From contig CAAENX010000023.1 of assembly GCA_900757495.1 (NCBI GenBank), positions 124,001-188,000 on the forward strand: 64,000 bases of DNA, given 5' to 3'. Under the pieces are notes generated by a model. It saw only the letters and a program-made list of their open reading frames with translations. It was not told where the DNA came from and did not search any database. Positions 34,501-43,842 of this stretch are shown one piece after another. Positions within the stretch are counted from its first letter, which is position 1, and every line of letters starts with the position of its first letter. The DNA is from an uncultured Collinsella sp. (GTDB lineage Bacteria; Actinomycetota; Coriobacteriia; Coriobacteriales; Coriobacteriaceae). The translations under genes were made by a program, and so were the position numbers.

Positions 34501-36290
34501 TCGAGCTCAAGGGCGGCAAGAGCTATGTCGCGCTGGATTCCGATCTCAAGACCGCTGGTCTTGGTAACGATCTGCGCGTGAAGGTCAAGCGTACCGACGC
34601 CACGAGCGACAAGGACCAGATCCTGTTCGAGAGCCCCTATGGCTCCATCAAGGCCGTTCAGGCAAAGACCGGCAAGGTCGGTATTACCCGTGAGAACCGT
34701 GATTACTCGTTTAACTACACGCTGCCCATGAACGAGTGGGTCGAGCTTGAGTTTAAGAACGAGGGCATGACCAAGGTTTCGCTGTATGTGAACGGCAAGC
34801 TTAAGGAGACCATCGGTCAGGACGGCGGCACCAAGCTCAAGGCTACGTGCATGCTTCCTGTCCAGCGTATCGGTAGCAAGACTGCCGCCTTTACGGGCTA
34901 CGTCGACGACGTTCGCTTGACGCGCAGCGCTACGTTTGCGACCACCATGGCGCTCGACAACGCCGAGCTCAAGGCACGCTCCGTGCTGGCTGCCGGCGCC
35001 GACGATGCCGAGCTCGAGACGCTCGTCGAGCAGGCTCGTGACCTTATCAACCAGGTCAACCCCGATGCCGCCGAGATCGCCAATCTCACGCAGCAGATCA
35101 ACGACCGCGTTGCCAACGTTAAGTACAAGCCCGCCGATTACAGCAAGCTCGACGCTTTGCTCGCCGCAATTCCTTCCGACCTGTCTGTCTATACCGACGA
35201 GTCCGTTGCGGCACTCACGTCTGCGCGCGATAGCATCCAGCGCGATCTGCCGGTGAGCATGCAGGATACGGTTGATGCCTACACGAAGACGCTCACCGAG
35301 GCAATTGAGGGCCTCGAGCTTAAGTCTGCAGACAACAACTTCGCTCAGAACGTGACCGCTACAGCCTGCTCCGAGGAGAAGACCGGCGAGACCGCTCCCA
35401 ACGGTCCTGCTGCGGCTGCCGTCGACGGCGACGAGTCCAGCTTCTGGCACAGCCAGTGGAGCGCTCCCGCCGACAATGACATGCCTCACTGGTTCAACGT
35501 TAAGCTTGCTGCTCCCGCCAAGGTGAGCGGTATGGTGTACGTGCCGCGTACCGGTAGCTCCAATGGCCGTTTGACCAAGTACCATGTCGAGGTGAGCACC
35601 GACGGTGGTAGCACCTATACGAAGGTTGCCGAGGGTACGCTCGAGTCCAGTGCGGGCGCCAAGAACATTACCTTCGACGAGCCTGTTGCCGGTGCAACCG
35701 ACGTCAAGCTCTACTTTGACGAGACCGATGGCGACTCTGCCGCAAATAGGAACAAGTTTGCAACCGCTGGCGAAATCCGCGTTCGCGTCATCGACGAGAC
35801 GGTTGACCTCGATGGCCTGAACGCTCTCATCGAGCAGGCCGAGGGCCTCAACAAGGATTCGTACACTACGGAGACTTGGAAGAAGCTCCAGGCCGCCCTT
35901 AAGGATGCCAAGGATGTTGCTGCAGACGAGAACCCCTCGTTTGAGGCTGTGAACGGCGCCAAGGGCAAACTCCGCTCCGCGATGCTGGGCCTGCGTCCCG
36001 GCACCCCGGATCCCGTTACTCCCGACCCCGACAAGCCCAATCCGGATAAGCCCAATCCGGATAAGCCGAATCCCGACAAGCCGGGCACCTCTGATGGCGG
36101 CAATGGCGGCTCCGGTACCGCTGGGTCTAACAAGGGCGATTCGACTACGGGCAACAAGGGCGATAAGAAGCCTGGCACCCTGGTTAAGACCGGTGATGAT
36201 CAGGCAATGTACATCGCGGTCGCGGGTGTCGTGGGCCTGCTTGTTGTCGGTGCCGGTGTTGTGCTGTATGTCAAGAACCGTCGTCAATAG
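31509..36290 (+). CDS. Sortase-anchored GH20 hexosaminidase, lacto-N-biosidase-like
   Basis: 1593 residues. Signal peptide (WRVTATIACVFAIVLASSLL, cleavage near AVAAEAN), two N-terminal discoidin/CBM32-like domains (about 38-190, 198-352), a GH20b domain (455-585) and the GH20 barrel (587-930) starting VRGLILDVGRKTFS. The catalytic pair is Asp764-Glu765 in HIGADEYE. A LamG-like domain (955-1140), helical segments, a third discoidin domain (1277-1430), a FIVAR-like segment, PNPDK repeats and LVKTGD (near 1560) with helix and basic tail follow. GH20 enzymes release GlcNAc/GalNAc or, in one subgroup, lacto-N-biose; the DEYE form resembles the latter, which is inference. ATG 31509 is favoured over GTG 31503 by the spacing from GGAAGGGAA. 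Confidence 0.88.
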   Translation: MTVHKTKLLWRVTATIACVFAIVLASSLLYARPAVAAEANLALNKTAVADSEEANSVRAALAVDGNDSTRWGSAEDNAGGAHWIYVDLGSSKTVKRATIKWESYKATGYKLQYATGNTAPAANSADWKDVHTSTNRPASLTDAITFNAPVTGRFFRLYVTGFTSSDPKGAVPEWPTIAVNEFELYGDETAAPSTQDPQQNVARGKNAVADSAEASTLGAAKAVDGNTSSSSSRWASAVDATASQDGGPHWIYVDLGQQRDVKCVRVFWELRKAKGYKIQIANGATAPAADSSDWQTVYTNDGHPASKTDLITLDQVHQARFVRLYIDHNTYADPDGGVAWGNVSIFELEVYGGTPKMDMNGLADAIKVEAPKKGDTQLKVTLPTSDEYDVTYNGTDYEQVIGAQAEDGTIPIYQPIVDTQVKASFKVTKKSDKNTYAFKEIPVTVPGKFQVEAGDNVAPEVLPQLREWKGRSGSFAPTAQTRVVYDNDEFKTAADELAADYKDLFGSELAVVKGGAANAGDIFLSKTTDKSLGLQDEGYLMEIGDSVSVKAETKTGAYWSTRTILQALKTGNGSIPQGVTRDYPLYKVRGLILDVGRKTFSLDWLKQMSKQLSWFKLNDFQVHLSDNYIWVEEYSDDTVNTAYNGFRLESDIKKGGNNGKNKADLTSTDVWYSKADFREFIKHSRDLGVNIVPEFDMPAHSLALTNVRPDLRTPKSMTHRGNDHLNLAGKYDESLAFALSIWDEYLTGSNPVFDNQTMVHIGADEYEADGNAYRNFVNDLFKHMEDSGRTARVWGSLSWIKGSVDVQGKGAAGQHRQMNLWSKDWAKMDEMYKLGFDLINCIDSRYYIVPNAGYYFDYLNDNTIYNSAINNYNNVTIPAGDEQMIGGAFAVWNDMCGKKENGISEYDVYDRITNSAGLYAAATWGKGSADVSGAKATAKKLGDAPNTNFGYKTTANAEGTVMQLGMDDAKDASGNGNNLNLKSVKNAEVVDVDFKKALELKGGKSYVALDSDLKTAGLGNDLRVKVKRTDATSDKDQILFESPYGSIKAVQAKTGKVGITRENRDYSFNYTLPMNEWVELEFKNEGMTKVSLYVNGKLKETIGQDGGTKLKATCMLPVQRIGSKTAAFTGYVDDVRLTRSATFATTMALDNAELKARSVLAAGADDAELETLVEQARDLINQVNPDAAEIANLTQQINDRVANVKYKPADYSKLDALLAAIPSDLSVYTDESVAALTSARDSIQRDLPVSMQDTVDAYTKTLTEAIEGLELKSADNNFAQNVTATACSEEKTGETAPNGPAAAAVDGDESSFWHSQWSAPADNDMPHWFNVKLAAPAKVSGMVYVPRTGSSNGRLTKYHVEVSTDGGSTYTKVAEGTLESSAGAKNITFDEPVAGATDVKLYFDETDGDSAANRNKFATAGEIRVRVIDETVDLDGLNALIEQAEGLNKDSYTTETWKKLQAALKDAKDVAADENPSFEAVNGAKGKLRSAMLGLRPGTPDPVTPDPDKPNPDKPNPDKPNPDKPGTSDGGNGGSGTAGSNKGDSTTGNKGDKKPGTLVKTGDDQAMYIAVAGVVGLLVVGAGVVLYVKNRRQ
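36025..36084 (+). repeat. In-gene 15-bp tandem repeats (PDKPN linker)
   Basis: Four copies of a 15-bp unit encoding Pro-Asp-Lys-Pro-Asn in the wall-spanning linker of the GH20 protein. Copy number may vary between strains. Confidence 0.75.
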
Positions 36291-36333
36291 ACCGAAGTCG
36301 AATGAAGACCTGCCTCAAGAAAGGGTTTAAGAG

Positions 36334-39300
36334 ATGAAGAAACGGATGACAGCCAAGCTGCTCGCTGTCACAGCGGTTATGCTTGCCTGCTTGGGCGGCC
36401 TGGCTCCGTTTTCGGCCTATGCCGATGATACGGCGGCCGAATATAAGCTGTACCCCACGCCGCACAGCATGGTGTACGGCAACGGTGCGCAGACGCTGCG
36501 CAACAAGGCAAGCGTGCTTACAGAGTCCGGCATCGATGCCGATACCATCAGCCGCCTTGATGAAGCTTTGGCGCTGAAGGGCATCAAAGCAAAGAGCGTT
36601 GACGCTATTCCTTCCAAGAGCACCGTGACGACGGTTCTTGTGGGCGTCAAGGGTTCCGGCGGCGCGGTTGACACCTATGTTGACCAGCTGGTGCAAGAGG
36701 GCAAGCTGTCCTATACGGACGGCCTGTTCGACCACAACGATTCCTATGTCTTGGCTTCGCTTCCGTCTGACGGCAACGAGCCCGACCGCGTTATCGTTTT
36801 GGGCAAGACCACCGATGCCGCCTACTATGGACTGACCACGCTTTATCAGATTCTGCAGCAGACTTCCGATGCCAAGCTGCGCACCTTTACCATGTCCGAC
36901 TATGCGGACGTGGTGACGCGCGGCTTTATCGAGGGCTACTATGGTAATCCTTGGAGCACCGAGGATCGCGTGAACCTGATGCAGTGGGGTGGCTACTACA
37001 AGCTCAACGCATATGTCTACGCCCCCAAGGATGACCCCAAGCACAATGCCAAGTGGCGTGATCTCTACACCGAGGAAGAGCTGACCGAGAAGATCGAACC
37101 GCTTGCAGAGGCCGGCAACACCTCCAAGTGCCGCTTTGTGTTCGCGCTTCATCCGTTTATGCACAACCCCATTACGAACTCTAACTACGACGAGTCCGTG
37201 GCTGTTCTCAAGGAAAAATTCACCCAGGTTATGGACCATGGCGTTAGGCAGATTTCCATCCTGGCAGATGACGCCGGCAACCAGGGCAGCGCTCTGTACA
37301 CCAGGCTTTGCAATGACATGACCGATTGGCTGCACGAGAAGCAGACCGAGAAGAACGCCGACGGATCGCTTAAGTACCCTGGTCTCAAAGACACGCTTAT
37401 CTTCTGCCCTGTGAACTATATGGGCTGGGGCGAGTCTTGGTATGCCAATCTCCCCAAGAGCGTCCAGGTCATCAACACCGGTGGCCGCGTGTGGGGCAAG
37501 GTCGACAATAACTTCACGTCGTCCTTCACCAACAATTCTGGCGTTGCTCCCTTTATGTGGATCAACTGGCCGTGCACCGACAACAGCAAGGACACCCTGT
37601 CCATGGGCGGCTATGAGAACGCCCTGGGCACCGATGTCCAGCCCGGCAAGGTTCAGGGCGTCGTGCTCAACCCCATGCAGCAGTCCGAGCCTTCCAAGGC
37701 CGCTATCTTCATGAACGCCGATTTCTCTTGGAATCTGTGGAAGAGCCAGGAGCACGCCGACCAGGCTTGGGAGGATTCGTTCTCCTACGTCGACCACAAT
37801 TCTCCCATCGCCACGAAGGGCTCCAACGCGCTGCGCGAGCTGAGCCGCCACATGAAGCGTTATACCGGCGGTGGCGTAGTCTTCGAGAGCCGTGAGTCCG
37901 CCAATATCAAGACCGAGCTCCAGGCTTTCCAGGGCAAGGTTACCTCTGGTACCGCAACCGCCGAGGATTGCGACCAGATGATTGAGCTCTTCCGTGGTCT
38001 GCAGAAGTCCGCCAAGACCTATCGTTCCAATGCCGGCAACAAGGCCATGCTCGACCAGATCGTGTATTGGATTGATGCTTGGGATGACGTGACGCGTGCC
38101 GCTATTGCCGAGCTTCAGGCACTCAAGGCCGACCTCTCGGGCGACAGCTCTCAGATGCTTTCTAAGTATTCCGAGGGTTCCGAGGCACTCGCTGCCTCTC
38201 ACAAGCACGGCTTCCACTATGTGGACCACACCGAGTATGCATCGGTGGGCAAGGCCTACATCATGCCGATGCTTAATGCCCTCAACAACTACCTGGGTCA
38301 GCGCGCTACGCTAGCTGCCGACCCCAATGCCGATACCACGCAGTTTGTGACCAGCCGTACCGACACTCCCGAGGGCAAGGTCGAGAACGTCTTTGACGGT
38401 AAGGCCAACACGGGCGTTATCTACAAGACCCCCAACAAGCTCACGGCGGGTACGTACTTTGGCATGATCAAGAACAAGCCGTTCGATCTGACCAACGTGA
38501 CCTTTATTCAGGGCAATGGCGCTGACTATATGCAGCATGCCAAGCTCCAGACCTATGATGGCAAGAACTGGAATGACGTTGAGGGCCAGGGTGATCTGAC
38601 TGGCACGACCGTCACCGTTACCGGCCTGGACGTCAAGGGCGTCTATGGCGTTCGCCTCATCGCCACGCAGGATAACAGCCGCGATGCTTGGCCGACCATC
38701 TACGAGATCCAGGTCAACAAAGAAGAGCAGACTCCCGAGGGTCAGCCCGTCGCAGGCGCGGTGACCATCGATGGCCAGGTTTTGGCCGCACAGTCGCTCT
38801 CCAACATCAACGACGGCAACGTCTCGACCTATGCGCACCTTCAGTACAAGAAGGCCAATGCCGACGACCCCGAGTACGATATCCGCGATACCACGCAACC
38901 TAACGCCACAGTGACCCTTACGTTTACCAAGACGTCCGTGGTCGATACGTTCACCTTCGTGCAGGCGGCACGCAACGGCAACGAGCCCACTTCTGGTGAT
39001 GGTATCAACGCCGGCGTGCTCGAGTACCAAAACGAGGCGGGCACGTGGATCAAGGCCGGCGATATCGACGGCACGGCCACCCAGACCATCACGCTGCCCA
39101 GCGCCGTCAAGGCCAAGGCAATCCGCGTCAAGAACACCGCTGCCACCAAGTCTTGGTGGAAGGTCTTTGAGCTTTCTGCCACCAAGGGTGCTTCCACCGA
39201 GCCCGAGCCCACCGCTACGGTTACGAGCACGGGCCTGGATGTGTACCAGAACTATGCACTTTCCCGTGTTGTCGACGGTAACGAGGATACGTACGCTTGG

Positions 39301-42300
39301 GTTAAGCACAACTCTGGCGGCGGCAACATCAAGAGCGGTGACACCATTACCGTTACCTACTCCGCTCCCAAGACCGTGGGCCATGTGCGCTATGTCCAGG
39401 GCAACGACAATCTTTCTGCCGGTGCGCTCGAGTACACCGTCGATGGCGCCAACTGGGTCGAGTGCGGCGATATCACATCGAGCCGTGAGCAGGAATTTGA
39501 TTTCGAGAACGTGCAGATTCGCGGCATTCGCGTGCGTGCGACCGAGGACACCGCCAAGTGGTGGCAGGTCTGCGAGATCGCCACTTCTAAGGGCAAGGAA
39601 GCCAGCACCGGCACCATCCGCTCCGACATCTCGGGCGTTGCCCTTAAGGCCACGGGCAAGGACGGCAGCGTCCAGCTTTCCGACGGCACCGTCTCGTTTG
39701 GGGCCGGCAACTACCTTGCGGTCGATCTGGGCGCAGTGCGCAACGACGTCGCCATCAACACCGACGGCATGACTCTTCCCAAGGGCGCCAAGGTCGTGTA
39801 CTCGCAGAACGCTCTCGAGTGGATCGATTACGCGGGCGCCAAGAAGCCCGTCAAGGCTCGTTATGTTGGCATTCAGGCATCCGCCGCATGCGACGTGACG
39901 TTCACCAATTTCTCCGCGAGCTACAAGATGGTCAAGGCTCCGTCCTATGTGAAGGGCGACCTGGGCAACTTTGATGCTTCGAAGATCTTCGATGGCGATC
40001 TGTCCACGACCTTCAAGAACACGCAGGGTGCCACCGAGGGCAGCACGATCGTGTTCGATCTTGGCCAGGAGCGCAAGATCAACTCCATCGCATACTACGT
40101 GCCCGAGACGACCTATGACTTCATCCGCAAGGGTGTTATCGAGGTCGCCGACAGCCCGGATGCTGCTGATGGTCAGTGGACCGAGGTTCTTAAGATCAAC
40201 AGCGATGCTGCTACGATCGAGAACACGTTTAACAGCGATACCGCTAAGAACGCAGCTTGGCTCACGCGCGACACCAAGAACCCGGGCAACATGTGCACGG
40301 CCAACCCCAAGACCGATGTCACCGCTACCAACGAAAACGATCCCAACGGTACCGAGAAGCTCAATGTGACCGGTCGCTACATGCGCATTCGCTTTACCGC
40401 GACCTACACACAGCGCTGGATCGAGATCGGTGAGATCCGTATCAACGGCGGCGAGTATGTAAGCACCTATGGCGATGCCGACTTCGATTCCTCGAGCACC
40501 GAGGTCGAGGGCAAGACGCCGGCTAACCTTGCCGATGGTGATACCAAGACCGCCTGGCGTCCGCAGGACAACAAGGGCACCCTGGTGTATCACGTCTCCG
40601 AGCCCATTGCCGAGGGTGGCAAGGTGTTCTCGGGCGTGCGCATCGTCTCTGCCGGTACGCCCTCCAACGCAAAGGTGACTGCTACGGTTTATACCGATGC
40701 CGCCTATAGCAAGACGGAGGACATCGACCTGGGCACGTTGAGCCAGCCCGTAAGCGAGTTCTGCTTTGGCACGCTCGCCCGCGCTGCCGGTTCGACCTTC
40801 TCTGCCGTTAAGGACATCAAGGTCACGTGGGACGGCACGGTCCCCGAGATCGCCGAGTTCTTCCTGATCGACGATGCCAACCCCGCCGATACCACGGCGC
40901 TGCAGGCTGCTGTCGATGAGCTCAAGGATAAGGACGTGAGCGGTTGGACCAAGTCGACTGCCGATGCCTTTAAGAAGGCCCTCGCCAATGCGCAGGACAC
41001 TCTTGCCAATACCAAGGCCACGCAGACGACGGTCGATTCTGTTACCGCTGCCCTGAGGTCTGCCGACGCCGCCGGTGTCGAGAAGTACGCGGGCAAGGAG
41101 CTTCCCAAGAAGGTCTCCAACGACGATGGCCAGTACACCGTCGCGAGCTATCAGGCATATTCCGATGCATATGCCGAGGCCGAGCAGGCTTTCGCGCATC
41201 CTGAGGATCTTGCCAAGACCGAGGGCGAGGCGCTTCTTGCCGCGCTTGAGGCCAAGAAGACTGCCCTGGTCTTTGACCAGAGCGCTCAGCAGCGTGCCGA
41301 GGTCGCCCTTGCCGACGCCAAGCTGGTGTACGGCGAGGCCGACGCCGCCGCCGACAAGTACACGACCGACAGCGCTGCCGCCTATCGCGATGCCATGAGC
41401 GCGCTTGAGGACCTGATCGCCAATACCAAGGCGACCCCGAAGCAGCTCAAGGCAGCACAGGCTGCGCTCGAGGACGCCGAGGGCAAGCTGGTCGATGCCA
41501 GCGAGCTTATCGCTGCCCGTGCCGAGTTTAAGAAGACCAACGGCAAGCTGTATACCGATGAGTCTTATAACGCCTACAAGGCGGCTTTCGACGACTCTGC
41601 TGCTGCCCTTAAGAACGGTACTGCCGAGCAGGTTGCTGCTGCGGCCGCGAAGCTCAACGACGCTAAGGCCGGTCTTGCCCTGCGTGAGGCTGTCGACCTG
41701 AACAAGGTCATTGCCGAGGCCGAGAAGCTCAACGAGGCCGACTACACCGTGGCGAGCTGGGCACCCTTTGCTGCCGCTATCGAGGCTGCCAAGGCTCCGC
41801 ACGATTCCGCCAACGACGCTGACCTGGCCCAGGCAATCAACGATGCCAAGGCCGCTCTGGTCAACGTCAAGGCGCTCAAGGCCGATATCGCTTCTGCCAA
41901 GAGCGCTCGTGCCGAGGACTACACCAAGGATTCAATGGCTCAGCTCAACGCTGCTGTCGCCGATGCCGAGGAAGTTCTCAAGAACGGTTCCGTCGACGAT
42001 GTTGCCGCCGCGCGCGCCAAGATCGCCGATGCTCTGAAGGCACTGGTCAACGTGAGCGCCCTTAAGGACGCTATCGTCAAGGCCGAGAACATGGATACCT
42101 CCAACGGTACCGATGAGCAGAAGGCCCAGCTTGCCGATGCCATCGCCGCCGCTAAGGGGCTGCTTGAGCGCGGCTCTGCCGATGAGGTCTCCGCCGCACT
42201 CGAGTCTTTGAATGCCGCAATGGCCAGCTTTGGCGGCTCGGGCACCGATAAGCCCGGGCAGCCCGAGAAGCCCGGTACGACTGGCGGCAGCCAGCAGGGT

Positions 42301-42456
42301 GGTTCCGACCACAACAAGAAGCCTGGTAGGCCTTCGAAGGGTTCGGGCCTGCCGGGTACTGGCGATGCATCGATTCTTGCAGCCGCACTTGCTGGTGGCT
42401 CCGGTGTCACCGCACTGGCGGCGGCCCGCGTGATCGACCGCAAGCGTCGTCGCTAA
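36334..42456 (+). CDS. Sortase-anchored GH84 beta-N-acetylglucosaminidase (hyaluronidase/NagH-like)
   Basis: 2040 residues. Signal peptide (AKLLAVTAVMLACLGGLAPFSAYA), N-terminal hexosaminidase domain (35-185), then the GH84 barrel starting TRGFIEGYYGNPWS (near 196). The catalytic aspartate pair is Asp312-Asp313 (SILADDAGN). A helical domain (about 500-670) is followed by four or more discoidin/CBM32-like domains (about 665-1400), each with a FDGxxxT-type metal loop (VFDGKANT, IFDGDLST), then about six helical FIVAR repeats (1530-1980), a Gly/Lys-rich linker and LPGTGD (near 2005) with helix and RKRRR. Close in layout to clostridial NagH/NagJ, which act on O-linked HexNAc and mucin. It starts 43 bases after the GH20 stop, so the two are probably co-transcribed. 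Confidence 0.9.
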   Translation: MKKRMTAKLLAVTAVMLACLGGLAPFSAYADDTAAEYKLYPTPHSMVYGNGAQTLRNKASVLTESGIDADTISRLDEALALKGIKAKSVDAIPSKSTVTTVLVGVKGSGGAVDTYVDQLVQEGKLSYTDGLFDHNDSYVLASLPSDGNEPDRVIVLGKTTDAAYYGLTTLYQILQQTSDAKLRTFTMSDYADVVTRGFIEGYYGNPWSTEDRVNLMQWGGYYKLNAYVYAPKDDPKHNAKWRDLYTEEELTEKIEPLAEAGNTSKCRFVFALHPFMHNPITNSNYDESVAVLKEKFTQVMDHGVRQISILADDAGNQGSALYTRLCNDMTDWLHEKQTEKNADGSLKYPGLKDTLIFCPVNYMGWGESWYANLPKSVQVINTGGRVWGKVDNNFTSSFTNNSGVAPFMWINWPCTDNSKDTLSMGGYENALGTDVQPGKVQGVVLNPMQQSEPSKAAIFMNADFSWNLWKSQEHADQAWEDSFSYVDHNSPIATKGSNALRELSRHMKRYTGGGVVFESRESANIKTELQAFQGKVTSGTATAEDCDQMIELFRGLQKSAKTYRSNAGNKAMLDQIVYWIDAWDDVTRAAIAELQALKADLSGDSSQMLSKYSEGSEALAASHKHGFHYVDHTEYASVGKAYIMPMLNALNNYLGQRATLAADPNADTTQFVTSRTDTPEGKVENVFDGKANTGVIYKTPNKLTAGTYFGMIKNKPFDLTNVTFIQGNGADYMQHAKLQTYDGKNWNDVEGQGDLTGTTVTVTGLDVKGVYGVRLIATQDNSRDAWPTIYEIQVNKEEQTPEGQPVAGAVTIDGQVLAAQSLSNINDGNVSTYAHLQYKKANADDPEYDIRDTTQPNATVTLTFTKTSVVDTFTFVQAARNGNEPTSGDGINAGVLEYQNEAGTWIKAGDIDGTATQTITLPSAVKAKAIRVKNTAATKSWWKVFELSATKGASTEPEPTATVTSTGLDVYQNYALSRVVDGNEDTYAWVKHNSGGGNIKSGDTITVTYSAPKTVGHVRYVQGNDNLSAGALEYTVDGANWVECGDITSSREQEFDFENVQIRGIRVRATEDTAKWWQVCEIATSKGKEASTGTIRSDISGVALKATGKDGSVQLSDGTVSFGAGNYLAVDLGAVRNDVAINTDGMTLPKGAKVVYSQNALEWIDYAGAKKPVKARYVGIQASAACDVTFTNFSASYKMVKAPSYVKGDLGNFDASKIFDGDLSTTFKNTQGATEGSTIVFDLGQERKINSIAYYVPETTYDFIRKGVIEVADSPDAADGQWTEVLKINSDAATIENTFNSDTAKNAAWLTRDTKNPGNMCTANPKTDVTATNENDPNGTEKLNVTGRYMRIRFTATYTQRWIEIGEIRINGGEYVSTYGDADFDSSSTEVEGKTPANLADGDTKTAWRPQDNKGTLVYHVSEPIAEGGKVFSGVRIVSAGTPSNAKVTATVYTDAAYSKTEDIDLGTLSQPVSEFCFGTLARAAGSTFSAVKDIKVTWDGTVPEIAEFFLIDDANPADTTALQAAVDELKDKDVSGWTKSTADAFKKALANAQDTLANTKATQTTVDSVTAALRSADAAGVEKYAGKELPKKVSNDDGQYTVASYQAYSDAYAEAEQAFAHPEDLAKTEGEALLAALEAKKTALVFDQSAQQRAEVALADAKLVYGEADAAADKYTTDSAAAYRDAMSALEDLIANTKATPKQLKAAQAALEDAEGKLVDASELIAARAEFKKTNGKLYTDESYNAYKAAFDDSAAALKNGTAEQVAAAAAKLNDAKAGLALREAVDLNKVIAEAEKLNEADYTVASWAPFAAAIEAAKAPHDSANDADLAQAINDAKAALVNVKALKADIASAKSARAEDYTKDSMAQLNAAVADAEEVLKNGSVDDVAAARAKIADALKALVNVSALKDAIVKAENMDTSNGTDEQKAQLADAIAAAKGLLERGSADEVSAALESLNAAMASFGGSGTDKPGQPEKPGTTGGSQQGGSDHNKKPGRPSKGSGLPGTGDASILAAALAGGSGVTALAAARVIDRKRRR

Positions 42457-42502
42457 CGACTCGCATCATACCGAGCAAAAAGGCGTCCCTCCGGGGTGAA
42501 CT

Positions 42503-42541
42503 GCCTCCCATTTCTTGGACACGAGAAATGGGAGGCTTTTT
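42503..42541 (+). terminator. Terminator formed by the IS left end
   Basis: GCCTCCCATTTCT and its exact complement with an 8-base loop are followed by TTTTT. It is made entirely of IS sequence yet ends the GH84 transcript and shields the transposase from it. Confidence 0.85.
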
Positions 42542-42559
42542 ATACGTGTCGACTTGAGA

Positions 42560-42970
42560 GTGAAACACGACATCGAGGCCAGGAAGGCGGCGATCGGGCT
42601 CTTCGAGCGAGGGCACGGCTTCGAGTCGGCGGCGAAGGCGCTGTCGGTCCCGCGCGACACCGTGAGACAATGGCTCTACGTATACCGGTCGTTCGGAAGC
42701 GAGGTGCTGCTATCCATGGACGGCAAGCAGACCAGGTACATATACGAGCAGAAGGTCGCCGCCGCCTCGGCCGTGGTCGACGGCGGCATGAGCGGGCGGG
42801 ACGCCATGGAGGCGCTCAGGCCCAAGCCCAGGGGCAGGCCGAAGGGGTCCGGCCCCAGGCCGCGCGAGCGCACCCGCGAGCAGGAGCTCGAGGAGCGCTG
42901 CCGAAGGCTCGAGACCGAGGTGGCCTACCTAAAAAAATTGCGTGCCCTGGTCGAGAGGGACGGGCTCTGA
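42560..42970 (+). CDS. IS3-family transposase OrfA
   Basis: About 136 residues from GTG 42560 (VKHDIEARKAA); an upstream ATG at 42515 lies inside the terminal hairpin. A helix-turn-helix (GFESAAKALSVPRDTVRQWL) binds the IS ends; a KPRGRPKGSG stretch and a leucine-zipper-like C-terminus (EELEERCRRLETEVAYLKKL type) follow. At 42931-42937 seven A (codons for KK) form the slippery site for a -1 frameshift into OrfB. Confidence 0.88.
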   Translation: MKHDIEARKAAIGLFERGHGFESAAKALSVPRDTVRQWLYVYRSFGSEVLLSMDGKQTRYIYEQKVAAASAVVDGGMSGRDAMEALRPKPRGRPKGSGPRPRERTREQELEERCRRLETEVAYLKKLRALVERDGL

Positions 42971-42975
42971 CCAGG

Positions 42976-43842
42976 GTGAAGGTCGAGGCCGTTAGCGCCC
43001 TGCGCTCGGAGGGGCGCAAGCTGGGGAGCCTGCTGGAATGCGCCGGCCTGGCCCGGTTCAGCTACTACTACGCGCTGTCGCACCCGGCCAGGCCGACGCG
43101 CCCGGAGCTGCGGGGCGCGGTGGCGGAGATCTTCTCGCGCACGGCCAACGGGTGCGGCCACCGCCAGGTCGCCATGTGCCCGCGCACCGAGCTGGGCGCG
43201 CGCATAGCCGACAAGACCGTGCTCAAGATGATGCGGGAGACGGGGGTCCGCTGCGGCATCCGCCGCGAGACCGACTACCATAGGTACAACTCGTACAGGG
43301 GCGTCGTGGGCGAGACGTTCGAGAACGTCATCGGGCGCGACTTCGCCGCCGACGGGCCGTGGCAGAAGATGGGCACCGACGTCACCGAGTTCAAGCAGCC
43401 CTGGGGCAAGGCCTACTTCGCGCCGGTGTACGACTTCGGCAGCAAGGAGATAGCCGCGTGGTCGACGTCGACCAGCCCGGGCATGGCGCAGCAGGCCGAG
43501 CTGCTCGACCGGCTGCCGGCGAAGATACCCGAGGGCGCGAAACCGGTGCTTCACAGCGACATGGGCTGGCAGTACCAGCACGCCGCATGGTGCGGGAGGC
43601 TGAGGGACGCCGGGATCGTCCAGAGCATGTCCAGAAAGGGCAACTGCATCGACAACGGCGCCACCGAGCAGGTCTTCGGCCACATGAAGGACGAGTTCTT
43701 CCGGGGAAGGACATGGCCCGACTTCGAGTCCTTCAAGGCGGACCTGGACGCGTGCGTCGCCCATTGGAACACGAGGCGGAGGCAGGTTAAACTGAAGGGA
43801 CTGACCCCGGAGGAGTTCCGGAGCCAGCCTCTTGCGGCGTAG
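42976..43842 (+). CDS. IS3-family transposase OrfB (DDE integrase core)
   Basis: About 288 residues as a separate product, or fused to OrfA by -1 frameshift at the A7 site; the -1 frame is open from before that site. Catalytic residues are visible: Asp in GTDVTEF, Asp in LHSDMGWQY, and Glu in NGATEQVFGHMKDEFF. The end NTRRRQVKLKGLTPEEFR is typical. It appears intact, so the element may be active. Confidence 0.92.
   Translation: MKVEAVSALRSEGRKLGSLLECAGLARFSYYYALSHPARPTRPELRGAVAEIFSRTANGCGHRQVAMCPRTELGARIADKTVLKMMRETGVRCGIRRETDYHRYNSYRGVVGETFENVIGRDFAADGPWQKMGTDVTEFKQPWGKAYFAPVYDFGSKEIAAWSTSTSPGMAQQAELLDRLPAKIPEGAKPVLHSDMGWQYQHAAWCGRLRDAGIVQSMSRKGNCIDNGATEQVFGHMKDEFFRGRTWPDFESFKADLDACVAHWNTRRRQVKLKGLTPEEFRSQPLAA

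Noticed and set aside
36025..36084. Tandem repeats as a minisatellite or regulatory array
   Set aside because: They are in frame and encode a wall-spanning PDKPN linker, a normal feature of sortase substrates.
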